Source: Hsuehochloa calcarea (taxonomy: Eukaryota > Streptophyta > Magnoliopsida > Poales > Poaceae). From it: a stretch of 64,000 bases of DNA. The first letter of the stretch is position 1; each line of letters opens with the position of its first letter. The notes below the pieces were generated by a model, which did no database searches, was not told the origin of the DNA, and worked only from the letters and a program-made list of their open reading frames with translations. Where the stretch lies: NCBI GenBank assembly GCA_036346395.1, contig JAYEVG010000047.1, forward strand, positions 414,894-478,893, written 5' to 3'. The translations under genes and the position numbers were made by a program. Below are positions 1 to 12,596 of the stretch, piece by piece.

Positions 1-2532
1 ACTTCCTACTAACTCAGCAGGTTCCGTTCATTGCAATCGTTATGCTAATCACAAGTGAGAGTATCACGAACCAGCCACTGGTTGTACCACTTTCTTGCTG
101 CATTGGTAAGAACTAGTAAGAACTTGGTGAGGCGTTGTGAGAGAGCAACTGTTGAAATGCCAGAACCTAGTAGTTGATAGCATATACTTATGATTTGTTT
201 TCTTATTTTCTACTAACCATAGCATGTTCGTGGGATGATTACGAGTTAGATTCACGTCTTTTTCGAGCCATTGAATGGGAGCGTAAGAAAGTTCACGAGG
301 AAGATGCACGTTTGAGACAAGCTTCTTCACCATGGGAGGTATATGATCGTGATGGTACGTCCAATAAAACTAAAATCACTTTGCCATCCTTTACTGGTAA
401 ATTTGATCCTGATGCCTACATTGACTGGGAGATTGCTTTAGATAAAGAGTTTGAATATTATGAATGGTCTGATAGGAAAAAGATTAGAGCTGTCACTAGT
501 GTTTTTGTTGAGGATGCAACGCTTTGGTGGAAGTATTTACGTAGACATCGAATAGTGCCTCAAACTTGGCATGCATTAAAGAAACTTTTGAGAGATGAAT
601 TTGTTCATAAATATTATGCTGATTATTTGCTAGCTAAATTGCAACGCTTAAAACAACGTAGTAGAACTGTAAGGGCATACTATCATGAATTGAAAAATCG
701 TTTGTTGCGTTGTGGCTTAGAGGAATATACTGAAGCTACAGAGAATAGATTCTTAAGTGGGCTTAATCAAGAAATTAAGGACCTTCTTGTTCACAAAGAA
801 TATAATTCTCTCTCTTATTTGTTTATACTTGTCTGCAAGGTTGAAAGTCAGATTAAGGAGAAATTGAGAATGCTTGATGTTAGGAAACATGAGAACAAAC
901 CTGTGTTTGTATCTTTTTCTGTGACTAACAACAAGCAGGAAGTTGAGAACCATATTGAAGAGGAGAATGAGCTGATTGAACTATCGACTCCATTTGTTGA
1001 GAAGGAAGATGAGGAGATGGATGCACCTACATCATCTGAGGAGAGCCACAAAGGTAAAGATCTTGGTGCTATCATCACTCAAGGTGGGTATGCTTGTGAA
1101 GAACTACAATTGTCCACTGTTCATGCTAGTTTAGAGCAAAAATTAGTGAAAAATAATTCTGATATGCACATGTTTCACGAAGAGAATTCAGACTGCATTG
1201 ATTTTAGTGCACCATGTGATAAACTTGTTGATTTACCTGTTGACTTGAGTATACCATATGATAACATAATTAGATTGCCTGCTGTTTTGAGCGATTCATA
1301 TGATGAGACAATCACATATAATGATCATGTGGAATTGGTTAGACATAAATAAGTTTTGACTAGAATTTCTCCTACTGGTTCTTTATGTTACATTATGTTG
1401 GAGCTACCGATGAAATTGTTACATGCTATGGAGAAAGTTTTTGAAATCGCATGTTTGAAATCTTTGTCTAGTGCGTGCACCCCTGGATATAAGTTTAATT
1501 TGATTGGAGATTATGGTGTAGACAATCAATTTCATGTGTATCGAATATGCATAACTTGTGATCACATAGATGAATTGAAGCTTACTGTTTTGAATAACAA
1601 TTCTTGTGTACCGAATCTTGTTCATTATGAGAGGAAAATAAACTTTAGTGATCATCCAATACCTATGCGTTCATCTCTTATTGCACCATCTAGTATTGAC
1701 AATCTGAATCATGGTGTTGAAGTATGGAAGAACTTTCAAATCGTTTCACCCTTACTAGATGAAGTTGCTAACGCTCAATTGAAATCTGATTATATGGATG
1801 AACTTTGTTTGATTCTAAATGTTGTAGATTTGCTCATATGTGCTACCACTGCAAGTTTACAACTTCAGATATTTGAATTGAATAAATGCTTCACTTACAT
1901 TTGCAAAACTAGTTGCAATAATTGTTGTGTGAGAAATTTTGTTTTGATCATTCGCATATATGATTACTCTTGGGTTAATAATACAATGAACATTTATGAT
2001 CGTTGTTGTCCTCTAACATTAATTGTGCAACAACGAAGAACCGTTAAAACAGATGATATATACATATACCATGCATACACCTTGGCTTCTTTGTTACCCT
2101 ATTTTCAGCTTATCAAAAGCCGAGGACGGCTTTGTTTTCAAGAAAAGGAGGATGAGGAGGACATGACCCCTACGGATGCAACCATATTTGCTATGCTTGT
2201 TGTTCCAAGTACAAGAGCTCGTACACTTCACTTAAATTATCAACACCATGTCACTTTTGGTCCAAGACAAGCAAGCAGTTCAAGCTGTACCCATTTTGGA
2301 ATCCAGTTCGGCCTTTGGAATCAGCATCACAGCACCAACTTAAAACATACATAACTTTTGTAAACGGAGTTCGATTCGGGTGTTCTTTGGCTTGTTGGAA
2401 AGCTAACGACGAAATCTTTCCAACGGATCTAGCCTCACCTCCAAATTTCTTATGTACACTTCGAAATCATCAAAAGAAAGTGTTATATCACCGATTTGGG
2501 CCAATTTGGGCCTTGTAATCGTACCGGAATTG
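1..2532 (+). mobile_element. Ty3/gypsy-type retrotransposon remnant, left-truncated by the window
   Basis: The block holds a gypsy gag ORF with no recognisable protease, RT or integrase, then AT-rich sequence ending in a piece (about 2345-2460) that closely resembles, in the opposite orientation, the LTR at 22.9-23.05 kb (words such as ACGGAGT, GGGTGTTC and TTGTTGGAAAG). This suggests a gag-only, non-autonomous gypsy derivative whose 3' LTR is cut at 2532, where element A begins. The family name is not assigned. Confidence 0.7.
174..2354 (+). pseudogene. Gypsy gag polyprotein, interrupted by an in-frame stop
   Basis: The first ORF (174-1352, 392 aa) has a retrotransposon-gag core at about residues 100-235, with an FVEDATLWW-type segment and a helix-rich capsid fold, then an acidic tail. 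No CX2CX4HX4C zinc knuckle is seen. After a TAA at 1350-1352 the same frame stays open to 2354 (332 aa). Its end (PSTRARTLHLNYQ) recalls the C-terminal end of rice gypsy polyproteins, which usually follows pol. This suggests an internal deletion that fused gag to the polyprotein end. The true start is uncertain, because the first codons follow an intron-like pyrimidine tract ending at about 224. Confidence 0.65.
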
Positions 2533-2947
2533 GCAACCATAGTTGAGTGAGGTGTTGGTTCGGTTTGGAACCGGTCCAAGTGTTTGGACTTACCTCGGAG
2601 GTATTGGCTTAATTAGTGGAGCCGGTCCAATTTGTTTGGGCTAACCTCAACGTGGATTAGGGGAGACCGGCAAGTCTCCGAACACCACGGTAAAACATAA
2701 TCGTGTCATCTTGTTTTTACTTGTGCTTTACTTTGAGCAATTTACATTCTTGCTTATATATCTTGTATGATTGCTCATATTGTATTGTGTTCATATTGTC
2801 GGTGCACTTAGTTGACCCTAGTTGATTTAGGTTTTAATTGAGTAAAACCAATTCGCTATTAGCTTCCGCATTTATATATTGGTTTCGCGCGAAAGTTTTT
2901 TTTAAACCGCCTATTCACCCCCTCTAGTCGGCCACCTCGATCTTACA
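2533..2947 (+). repeat. Truncated 5' LTR of element A
   Basis: It is nearly identical to 21489-21903. It ends in TCTTACA, with the primer-binding site two bases later. Only the last 415 bp of an LTR of 2.3-2.8 kb remain. The break against gypsy sequence lies at 2532/2533. Confidence 0.85.
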
Positions 2948-2949
2948 AG

Positions 2950-2961
2950 TGGTATCAGAGC
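2950..2961 (+). other. Primer-binding site of element A (tRNA-iMet)
   Basis: TGGTATCAGAGC, the standard plant copia primer site complementary to the 3' end of initiator Met tRNA, sits two bases after the LTR end. Confidence 0.9.
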
Positions 2962-3004
2962 TTGGTCTCTCATTTATTAGACTTAACCGTCTAGAGAGTA
3001 AAGG

Positions 3005-4396
3005 ATGGCGACTAGAGAAATTGTGCACTTAGGTGAAGCACCTCTATTTGATGGCACAAATTATGCTCAATGGAAAATCCGCATGTCTTGCTATTTTAGG
3101 GCCATGAGTCCAAAAATATGGCGGATTGTAGATGTAGGATTTTCTCCTCCATTGGATTATATTGCTCCAACCATCGAGGAAGAGAAATGCTTACATCTCG
3201 ATGCTCAAGCTACTAACACCTTATTTAGTGCTTTGAGTGTAGATATATTTGATAAGATATGCAATCTCAAGAGAGCTCATGAGATGTGGACATATATTCA
3301 AGATCAATATGAATTGTCCACTTCCACTAGTGATGATTGCACACAAGAATGAATGTCGGAAGAAGAATGCTCAACTTCAAGCTCCGACAACGAAAATGAG
3401 GACTCCTCAACTCCATCTTCATCAACTCAATGCTTTATGGCTAAAGGTAATAATGAGGTAAATGATAACGATGAGCCTTCATATGATGAGTTGATGGATA
3501 TGCTAGAAGAGCTAAATGAATATTTAGAAAAGGAGAAATTAAAATTCAAAGTTTTGAAGAAAGAGTATGTCTCGCTTCAAAATGATTATGATGTTTTAAA
3601 AGGTGAACATGAAGCTCTCCTCCTAAATAATCTAAATTGCTCTAAGGTGGATATAGGCATTGAATGTAATTTATTAGATGATTTGCCATGTATAGCTTCT
3701 ACCTCATGCATTTCATCTAAGGTTAGTGTATCCACCTCATATGAGGATTTAATTGATATGCCTTGTTGCTCTAAAGTGGATACTCCTATTTCCTCCATAT
3801 CTTGTGATACTAATCTTGTAGAGGAAAATAATGAGCTCAAGGCCCAAGTCAAAAATTTGAAGAATGACTTGGAAAGAAGCCAAAAAGGAAAGGCCACTCT
3901 TGACGAAATATTGAGCAAGCAAAAACGCTTGCAAGATAAGAGTGGAATTGGTTTCACTCCTAAGAAGAAGGAAAATAGCAAAACAAGGCACAACGCAAGG
4001 CACACGAAGAATATCAAGTGCCATGGATGCAATGGAAAGGGCTATTTCGCCTCGGTGTGCCCTAACAAAGTGAATGACAAGCAATTGTCATCAAAGAAGA
4101 GGCGAACCGGCAAGGAGCAAGTAAAGAAGGTAAAAGATGAATACAAACTTCGAACTTACTACAATTGCCGGGAAAAGGGACATATGAGTAAGGATTGTCC
4201 AAAAGGTATCTCTCCTAAACCATTTATATATAATGATCATTATTCACTTAGGAAAGATAAAAATGGCAATGTGTTTGTTAGAATAGTTAGTTCACATAAA
4301 ACTAATACAAGGGCCATTTGGGTGCCCAAATCTATTGTGACTAACATTCGTGGACCCAACCAAGTTTTGGGTACCAAAATACGCTTAAATGCTTAA
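3005..4396 (+). pseudogene. Copia (Sirevirus-type) gag of element A, one in-frame stop
   Basis: Residues 1-115 are a copia gag N-terminus (MATREIVHLGEAPLFDGTNY, then a W-containing UBN2-like segment). A TGA at 3350-3352 stops it, and the next codon is ATG in the same frame, opening 347 more codons. The second part has a Ser/Asp/Glu-rich linker, a coiled-coil-like stretch and two nucleocapsid knuckles near codons 220-240 and 270-285. Both knuckles have lost a ligand: the first has Tyr in place of His (CHGCNGKGYFASVC) and the second has Tyr in place of the first Cys (YYNCREKGHMSKDC). The middle of a normal gag also seems to be missing before the stop. No protease motif follows. Confidence 0.8.
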
Positions 4397-5761
4397 TAGG
4401 TACTTGGAGAGGCATTGGAGGCTTGGCTTATTCATAAGAAGATGAATTTCATCATATATCAAATTGGAGCCAAGTTCGAGAATAATCGTTTCACATCAAG
4501 AACCAATGTCATCTCGGTAACAAGTATTTACATTGAAGTATCTAGCCCCTTACCTAGAAAAAGATATTTAATTTTCAAACTCGTCCAAAATACTACCTTG
4601 ACCTAAATGGTCACTTTCTAGCACTTAAGTGAGTTTTGCCACATGAACCAAAATTCTGCACATGATTAAGTTCATAATGGTATTTATGACTCATACATGC
4701 AATTGGACGCTCTAAATTTCGTCATTTGCTCATTTTGCATGTTTTGATTGAAACTTCTTGGAAATATGTTTCATTTCCGAAAACCAAAAGCTTAATTTAT
4801 AAAAACTATTTCAAATTTTATTTTTATGGGATATATAAGTTGGAAATACTCCAAAGATGTTTATTTGATTGATTGTGCAAAGATTTGGAGTAAAATACAA
4901 CAAATTTCTCTTTTTCTCATCTCTTCTCTGAAACTGTTTTTGACAGACCTAACGGTCCGGCCAGGCCTCCATCGGAGGTCCGACCGGAAACCCCACCGGT
5001 CCGACCGGCGTTGGCCTGGCGGTCCGACCGGTTTTGCGTGAAAGGCATAAAAACCCTTCACCCGAGAGCTCTTCTCTCACTTTTCCTTTTCTCCCCAAAC
5101 CGAACCCCTCTTCTTCTCTCCTTCCTCAGGCCGCTAGCAACTCCCCCCCTTCAGATCTCCTCCTCCGGCCATCCATTTGGGGATTCAAGGTATCTTTTTG
5201 CTCTCCCTCATCTCCTCTTCCATTCCCTCCAATTACTTTGTGGATTGATTGCCTATCTCTCCCACATTTTGGAACCCTAGGTGAGGAAAGAACTTGCAAC
5301 TTTTGGATTTTTGGCTCTCCTTTCTCTTCAAGGAGGCATCCCCTGTGTTACTCCTCATCATTAGAGCCAGTAAGCATCCTCAATCTACTTGCATTATCCT
5401 CATTTTGTGATTTGCCCCAAATTCTAGGGTTTGTCGAAAATCCTACCTTGTATACTAGATTTTGTGGCAAAGTTTTGTCCTGCAAGTAGTTTGTGAATAG
5501 ACAAATGAATGTACTTGATTCCATTATAAGAATGATGAAAATTTGTGATAATCACAAAATTCTTGTTCACTGGTTCTGGTAACCACCGGTCTGACCGGCT
5601 TCACACGGCAGTCGGACCGGCCTCTGTGGCAGTCCGACCGGCCGTGGACAGCAGTCAGACCGCCTGTGTCCAGAGAACATGTCAAAATGACACCATTGTA
5701 TATTCATAAGTTTATTATCTATTATTTCTTGTTTGATCCTTTGATTATCTTCCCAGGAGCT
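4397..5761 (+). other. Non-coding part of element A with GGTCCGACCGG repeats and a promoter/leader-like stretch
   Basis: Decayed gag-downstream sequence runs to about 4800. From 4950 to 5035, and again from 5585 to 5665, palindromic GGTCCGACCGG words recur. Between them, a CATAAAAACCC box at about 5047, a CT-rich leader, and an intron-like segment ending in TTCTTGTTTG...TTCCCAG before 5759 look like the 5' part of a transcription unit leading to the next ORF. The promoter reading is inference from composition only. Confidence 0.4.
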
Positions 5762-7164
5762 ATGCCGAACAAGCGCTTGGCCAGTCGTTCGGGTGGACCC
5801 CCTCCTTCTCCTTCTCCTTCTCCATCGGAGGAAAGATCCGATTGAGGGCGACCTTGAGGACGTTCCTATGGAAGAAGTGGAGGAATCAAGTTCAGATAAC
5901 AACAACAGCGATAATGACTTTGAAGAGTCTGCTGGCAATGACGTTGAGGATGAGGATGATGATAATGAGGACACACCTGATGAGTCTCAGTTCATTGGAC
6001 TTGATGTCTCAAGGCTAAGGAGTGAACAATATACTATTTTGAGACATGTTGATCAGTTTCAGTTCCCAGAGTCTGCGACAATGGGTATGTTCCACACCAA
6101 ATTTCAGCAAGATGTCTTCCGCTTCATCTATGCAAAGAAGAAATTTGCCAATCACAGATTTGTCAAATGGAACTACCTGGCACAAAATCCAACCTACAAT
6201 GGACTTTTTAGACTTTTTAAACTTGTAGGTTTGGATTCCTTGGTTTCTCTGAACTGCAGCTTTCACTCTAAGGTCATCAGACAATTTTATGCAACAGTTT
6301 TCGTGTCTCGGACACGACAAACTAACTTGGATGACTGGGCATAGAAAGTTAAAAGCTACAAGAGAGCAGTCCATGAAGGCCCTAGGTTTGAAGGAGTCAA
6401 GGGGTATAAGGATCCACCTGCAGGAACCCCTAAACCTTTCTCAAGTAGATGAATTTTATGATCAGAATAATCATCACTCTTGCGGTAAGGTGAACGGACT
6501 CCTTCCCCTCCCTAGTATTATTAATAGGATCATGAGATCATCATTCTTCCCTAGGAGTGGGAACAATGATGAAATCCATGGGAGGGCATGGAATGTGATA
6601 CAATACATAATGGAGGGCACTCGCTTTGATGTCATGGATCTTATTTTCAGAGAAATTGACACCTCCAAGGGAGATAAGACTAAAAGTATTTATTATGCTC
6701 CCTACATAATGAAGCTTATCAAGAGCAGGATTGTATTCAAAGTTCCCGGTGATATAGAGCATAAAGAATACAGACTCAGGGATGCTCCTCCTGCTCCAGC
6801 TGCTCCTCCTGCTCCAGTGGCTCCTCCTCCACCTCCTCAGTATCAGGGACAGGGCTCCTCTTCTCAGGGTCCTCAGGAGCAAGACCCTATCCTAGCTGCG
6901 ATTCTTCACCTACAGCTGAGCATGGATCAGATGCGCACATCCCAGGAGGCATTTCAGGCGGCTACATACACTAGACTGGATGAGATTCAGGCAGCCGTTA
7001 CCTCCAGATTTGATACCCTGGATGCTTCAGTCTCAGACTTGCGTGCGCAATTCCTGGCATCTCAGCCCATGGTCTATCATCGCCAGGGACGTGGACCGCA
7101 CCTACCCTCCTTCTTTTGGCGAGGAGATCAGCCTTCATCCTCTCAGGATCCTCCAGAGCAGTAG
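5762..7164 (+). pseudogene. 'Putative plant transposon protein' (Transposase_32-like) ORF, frameshifted
   Basis: Reading restarts in three frames: ATG at 5762 (short, stops at about 5845), 5793-6344 and 6289-7164. Joined by position they describe one protein of about 440 aa, broken twice. It has a Ser/Pro-rich start, an Asp/Glu-rich stretch, and a core with ESATMGMFHTKFQQDVF, VKWNYLAQNPTYNGL and KVIRQFYATVFV, which is the pattern of the domain found in many plant transposon-derived ORFs. A Pro/Ala-rich linker and a coiled-coil-like end (about 6900-7060) follow. Function is unknown. It sits where pol should be in element A. It could be a captured cassette or an extra ORF of a non-autonomous family. 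Confidence 0.6.
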
Positions 7165-7962
7165 CCTTTAGTTCTATTTAGGTCATTAGACCTTGTATAG
7201 ACATCAATTGTAATATCTTTTATGACTACTTGGTTGTATGACCTTGTCTTTGGCTATGCTATTTTTTTGTTACTCTGTGTGAGAATGTTGATCCTTTATA
7301 TTATGAGTTGTCTTTATATGATTTGTGGATGAGATATGATTGGATGATTACTGTTATTGATTATTATTGTTATCAATTGTCATACTCCTTGGATCCATTG
7401 TTTACAAAGGAAATTCTGCCAAATTTTTATGAAAATCTCTCACAATCATAGATCCTAATGTTCATCTCAACATGGTTTGTGAAAATTTGTTAAAATGAGA
7501 GATTATCTAAATTTCTTTCAAAAAAATGAGGTTAGTTGAATGTGTTTCAACTATCATTTCAAGTGAAATCATTTCAAGTGGTTCTCAATGTTTTGATTTA
7601 AAATGGGAGAATGTTATGATCAATAGGTTTGTAACCTATCTTTGTTTCTCCTCTCATATCTTGAGAACAAAATTCCCCCTTGGTCATATAAGTTCAATTC
7701 ATACTTTTTGTGACCAACCTCGATTTTTTTTTTGCAAATGGTATCGATTTGCAAATATTCCTTTTGGCTAAGATTTATCTTGTGTTTTTTGGTGATTTAT
7801 GCCAAAAGGGGGAGAATGTTTTTATCAATACTCTTCATTTGGATGTTTGGTTTGTTTAATAATGCCAAAAGAGGGAAAAATGCATTAGTTGTGTAAGCCT
7901 ATATTTTCATATACATTTTGTTTAATGCTTTATGTTTCACCTCATATGATGCATAGACATAG
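7165..7962 (+). other. 3' non-coding part of element A before nested element B
   Basis: AT-rich sequence without a convincing ORF. Purine tracts AAAAGGGGGAG at 7804-7814 and AAAAGAGGGAAAA at 7867-7879 are preceded by TGCCAA, like the polypurine tract at 19095-19107. Repeated tracts of this kind are known in Sireviruses. The target copy CATAG is 7958-7962. Confidence 0.6.
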
Positions 7963-9839
7963 TGTGGATATCGTGAGGATATGTGCACGATCTCAGGATG
8001 ATGAGTCAATTGGCAATGGCGTTGTTGGTTTGCAAAATCTCGCGTTTTCGGGTTTGCTCCAATTTGTCGGACCACGGTGATCGACCGGTTGTGTCGGCGG
8101 TCGGACCGCCGTGGAGGTCCGGACCGCCATCTTTGGCGGTCCGACCGAAAATTGAAAAGTCATTTTGGGCCGAGCCAAAAATAGGTTGTGTAGGCAAGTG
8201 AGGAGTCTCTGGATGTGGTCCCATCATTTTGGAGCTCCCATCAAAGTTCTATTGAGTTGAAAATTCCGAAGGTTTGGATTTTCACGCTGAAATTTGGCTA
8301 AGTCCTTTCGGCGGTCCGACCGCCGTTGGGAACGGTCCGGCCGGCTGAAATCGGTCGGACCGCCTTGTGGGCGTCGGGCCCGATGACTTGGAGGTTAGCC
8401 AAGTTTGCATTGAGTGATTTGAATGTGTTTTATGTATGAACTTCAATGCTTTATTGTTGTATATTGCATTGCGGAGCTAACGTGGGTCAAGTTGTGAAGA
8501 ACTTATTCCCGGAAACGGTTTGTTTGTCTATTGCTGTGCAGGTGGCTTGCAGGTCAACGACGTCAACGGTGAGTGGATCGGGACTACGCTTGGAGAGCTG
8601 AGGTCCAGAACGATCATGGATACCGGGTGAGGTCGTATGACTCGAGCATGGTGCAGAATGGGCAAGATGGATCGAACAGGTAGTTCGGTACAGCTGGTTG
8701 GATCAGGTGGTGCGGATATCGGTGCGAGTCTCTGGGAGGTTCCGATGGGATTCGGACGAGAGAGGCTTGGCGACGTGATGAGAACCGCTGATCAACCTAC
8801 ACGTGGTGAAGCAGGCGAGTGCTTCAATAGTTATGTGTGTGTGGGTCCCATGTGTATTTGGGTCCCAAAAGTGAAACCCTAGGTCTCTAGTATAAATAGA
8901 AAAGGGGGGAGATGGAAAACCCCTCTAAGCATTCATTTGGCCCCTTCTTCGTTTTTCTAGGGTTTGGAGGAGAGGAGAGGAGAACTAGGGTTTGGAGAGA
9001 TTGAGAGTGTGCTCCTTGTGTGAGCTCTTGTCCTCCTTTGTGGAGAGGCTTTGTAAGCATCTAGTGTGATCAAACAATCTTGTGATGCTTAATTGAAAGA
9101 TCAATTGTCCCCTTTGTGTTCTTCTCTCTTTTGGATGATTTTGGTGCTTCGTTGATTCAAAGGTTTATGCTTGGTCCCTTGGCCTATTTTATCTTGCTTT
9201 GATGTGTGGAAACACTCCTAGAGTCATCTAGATCATCAACCCCCCACAAGCAAGTCTTGAATCAAGATTTTCATATTTCTAGGGTTTGTGCACTTCTTTT
9301 GTAAAACCTTGAGAGATCGATTCATGGAGTGGATCTGAAGGATCGTCGCTAGAAATAGGTCTCTAATATCATTAGGGAGGTGTGCTCGAAATTTGATCAA
9401 GTTTCATTGGTTGAATCAAAAGTTGGATCAAATTTCGTTTTGGAGTTGGACTTGATTTTCAGTACTGGACTGAACCGGTCTGACCGGTTGTGCAACGGCG
9501 GTCCGATCGCCCGCTTTTCAGACCGCTAAGCTGCGCGGTCGAACCGATGTCCAACGGTCCGACCGCCAGTTAGTAGCCGGTCCGACCATTGATTGATTAT
9601 CGGTCGGACCGCCTGTAGTAGCCGGTCGACCGCGATGCCGATTCGAGCAGTGAGTTCTTTTCTCCTTTTGTGTCGTGTGGTTGAGGGGTTTATCAAATCT
9701 AACACAAGGCTTCCAATGTGCGCTTACTTATCTTCTTAGCTTTCATAGCTAAAGGAGTAAAGTTCGTGTTGTATTTGATTTAGGCGAGAAAGTTGAGAAA
9801 GCGCCTATTCACCCCCCTAGTCGCCTTTACGGTCCTACA
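7963..9839 (+). repeat. 5' LTR of element B
   Basis: It pairs with 17135-19011. A TATAAATA box lies at 8891-8898. Palindromic CGGTCGGACCG words crowd 8070-8370 and 9465-9640. The stretches between these GC blocks are almost base-for-base equal in the two LTRs, while the GC blocks differ by many substitutions and small indels. Confidence 0.95.
8891..8898 (+). promoter_or_regulatory. TATA box of the element B 5' LTR
   Basis: TATAAATA in CTAGTATAAATAGAAAAGG. It is conserved in the 3' LTR at 18058-18065. Confidence 0.7.
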
Positions 9840-9841
9840 AG

Positions 9842-9853
9842 TGGTATCAGAGC
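9842..9853 (+). other. Primer-binding site of element B (tRNA-iMet)
   Basis: TGGTATCAGAGC lies two bases after the LTR end at 9839. Confidence 0.92.
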
Positions 9854-9894
9854 CGGTTAGCTCTTCTCATAGATCTTAACCGGTCTTTGGAGCC

Positions 9895-12596
9895 ATGGCG
9901 ACTGACAAGTACTCAACCTAGCCACATATTTTTGATGGAGTTGACTTTGCATACTGGAAGGCTCGTATGCAAGCATATATCGAGGCTCAAGGGCACGCTA
10001 TTTGGTTTAAGGTGAAAAACCCTTATGTCGTGCCAGCCGATGACGATATGATCACTCCAGATGTGGAGGCCAACAGCAAGGCTCGGAATTACTTGATCCA
10101 AGGCCTTAGTCGATCTGAGTTTGAGCGTGTTGCTCAATTGCGGTCTTGCTCATGAGATCTGGCGGACACTTTGTGACTATCACGAAGGGTCCACTGCGAT
10201 CAAGGAAGTGAGACAGAACCAGCTCAAAAAGGTTTACTCTAAGATCGAGAAGGGCCTGGTGAGTCTTTGGATAAGCTGTGGGGGAGATTTTCTAAGATTC
10301 TTCATGATCTCCGTATTTGTTGACTTAGTTTTTTCGAAGTCGAAAATGCACGCCGGTGTTGGGTGCTCTTGATGTGAAGGTGCGGGAATGAAGATCACTT
10401 CCATCAATGACAACACTGTCATGAGTGAGCTTACCATGGATAAGCTTTACTCGAGGTTGAAGACGCATGAGATTGATTTTATCTCGCGTCTCCCCAAGAT
10501 AGAGTCGATGGCATTAGTGGTCGACAAATCCAAGGGTTGTTCTTCTGAGTCTCTTGATTGTAGCTCATCTGGGTTTTCATTATCTGCTTTACATTCTTTA
10601 AGCGATGAGCAACTTGAGAAACTGTCCGAGGATGACTTAGCCCTCCTATCCACCAAATTCACAAGAGCGTATAACAAGGTGAGGAATAGGAGGAGGAGTG
10701 GACCTATCACGTGCTTTGAATGTGGTGAGCCGAACCACATTCGCTCCAGGTGCCCCAAGCTAAAGGGCAAGGAGGAGAAGGAGACACGAAGACATCCCCA
10801 GGAGAGGGATGCAAAACCCAAGAAGACAAACTATCAGAAGTTTGTCAGCCGGGTTCTTGCCGCTCTAGAGAACGTAAATATGAGCGATGTGGACTCGGAA
10901 ACGGAGGACGACGAGAGTGACTCTCGTGGCAAGAAGAAGGCCCATGACTTTACTGGCATGTGCTTCATGGCCAAGAACAGCCATGACAGCGACTCCTCCA
11001 ACGATGAGGATCCTTTTAGTGATCCTGATGAGGTATGCCCTTCAATTGCTGACATGAAAAGGGCCTTGGTGCTTGCTGAACAGAAATTGCATAAGCAAGT
11101 TAAAATGATTAAGAAGCAGGATATTATGATTGATAATTTGAACCTAGAAGTTGTTAGGCTTAAATATATTAATCCTGATGATATTTATGAATCCTGCACT
11201 AGCTTGCTTAAAGATTTGACAAGCTTAAAATCTGCTCATTCCTCTGTTGCCAATCAGCTAAAAGATGCTCTCGATGAACTAGAAACTCTCAAGTCTAGTT
11301 CTGTTTGCTTAGATGTCATTTCACTTGATGTGACTGCCATGGAAGCTATCCCTTTAACTTGCTCAAATTGTGCTTTGCTAGAATTAAAATTGGATAGCTC
11401 TTTAAAAGAATTGCAAAAAATTGATGCTAGTCACACATGCTCTCATTGTAAGAATAATAGGATTAAGATGCAAGAGATGACAGAAATGCTGGTTTACTCT
11501 AGAGTTGCATCTTGTGAAAATTGTCCTAAGCTTACAATTGAGATTGAGGCCTTAAACAAGACTCTTGAAGAAAAGGCTAAAATTGAAAGATCCATGTCTT
11601 TTACTGCTTCTAAGAAAGTTATTGATTCTAACTTTTGTGTTTTGAATGCTGAAGTTGAAACCATGATTAATCAGATTCAAGAGGCATTTAGAGTCAAGTT
11701 TAAGGAGCAGTTGAATAGGATTAAGGAATCCTATTGTGTGTCTTGTGAGGCCTTGAAAGTGGAAGTGGCCCTTCTTAAGAGTAAGCGTAATGAGGTAATC
11801 AAGTCTAGCAAGTGAACTAGATGTGAGGGTTTAATGAAAGAGAATGATTACCTCAAGGTGACTCTTGAGAAGTTTTCAAGTGGGAAAAAGAAACTCAACA
11901 TGATTCTTGATCAATCCAAGGTGAGCGTGAAAAATAGTGGTCTAGGTTTCAATCCCCTAGAGCATTCCAAGAAAAACCCACCTAGGATTGCTAGAGTTGT
12001 GAAGAATGGTGCATTTGAGCTAGAACCTCCTAAGCCATCAGGGGTTGTTTTCAAATCCATTGGTTTTGCTCAAACTCTTTACGGCAAGAAAGGTGCTTTC
12101 ACTCATTCATGCAGACCTCTCAAAGGTCCGAGACCATTGCACCTTCGCAAGAAAGAAGGCCATCTTGTTGAGTTACCTTAGGAGAGCAAAATTTGAGAGA
12201 AAAGAGAGGATGAGCGTCCTGAGATCCATTAGAGGAGTCCCTTCTCCAGCTGTAGTCTCTAGAGCTAGGCAGCCTATTTATCGCAACACTTATAGGCCTA
12301 GATTTGTAGAGAACTTTGTAGACTCTTTTGGTGGGTCTAGGCAGCATGTTGGATTAGAACATCGTGAGGAGAGACCACGGGTAGCACCTAGACAGGGGGA
12401 GTATCGATCTTTTGGTAGATCGTTTCGGAGAGGTCTAGGTGGTTCTCATGTGCATCCTTATGATTTTATTCCTGATTATGTTTCTGCTATTTCTACTACT
12501 GCTCCAAGACATCGTGCTTCTCAGTACTGGATTCCTAGATCATTTATCACTAACCCTAGTACTGAGGCACGGATGTTTTTTGATTGTGCTTTTTAG
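9895..12596 (+). pseudogene. Copia gag of element B, broken
   Basis: ATG at 9895 opens MATDKYST and meets TAG within the first dozen codons; the same frame then resumes the gag N-terminus (IFDGVDFAYWKARMQAYIE). Frameshifts at about 10140 and 10260-10390 lead to the long ORF 10388-11815 (475 aa). That ORF carries an intact CX2CX4HX4C knuckle (CFECGEPNHIRSRC), a Glu/Asp-rich linker and a long coiled coil. The extended, coiled-coil-rich gag fits Sireviruses. Further breaks at about 11816 and 12175 separate the C-terminal parts (11834-12181, 12184-12596), which end with an SQYWIPRSF motif just before protease. Confidence 0.85.

Noticed and set aside
2950..9853. TGGTATCAGAGC matches as tRNA-Met genes
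   Set aside because: Only the 12-base primer complement is present after LTR ends; no tRNA body.
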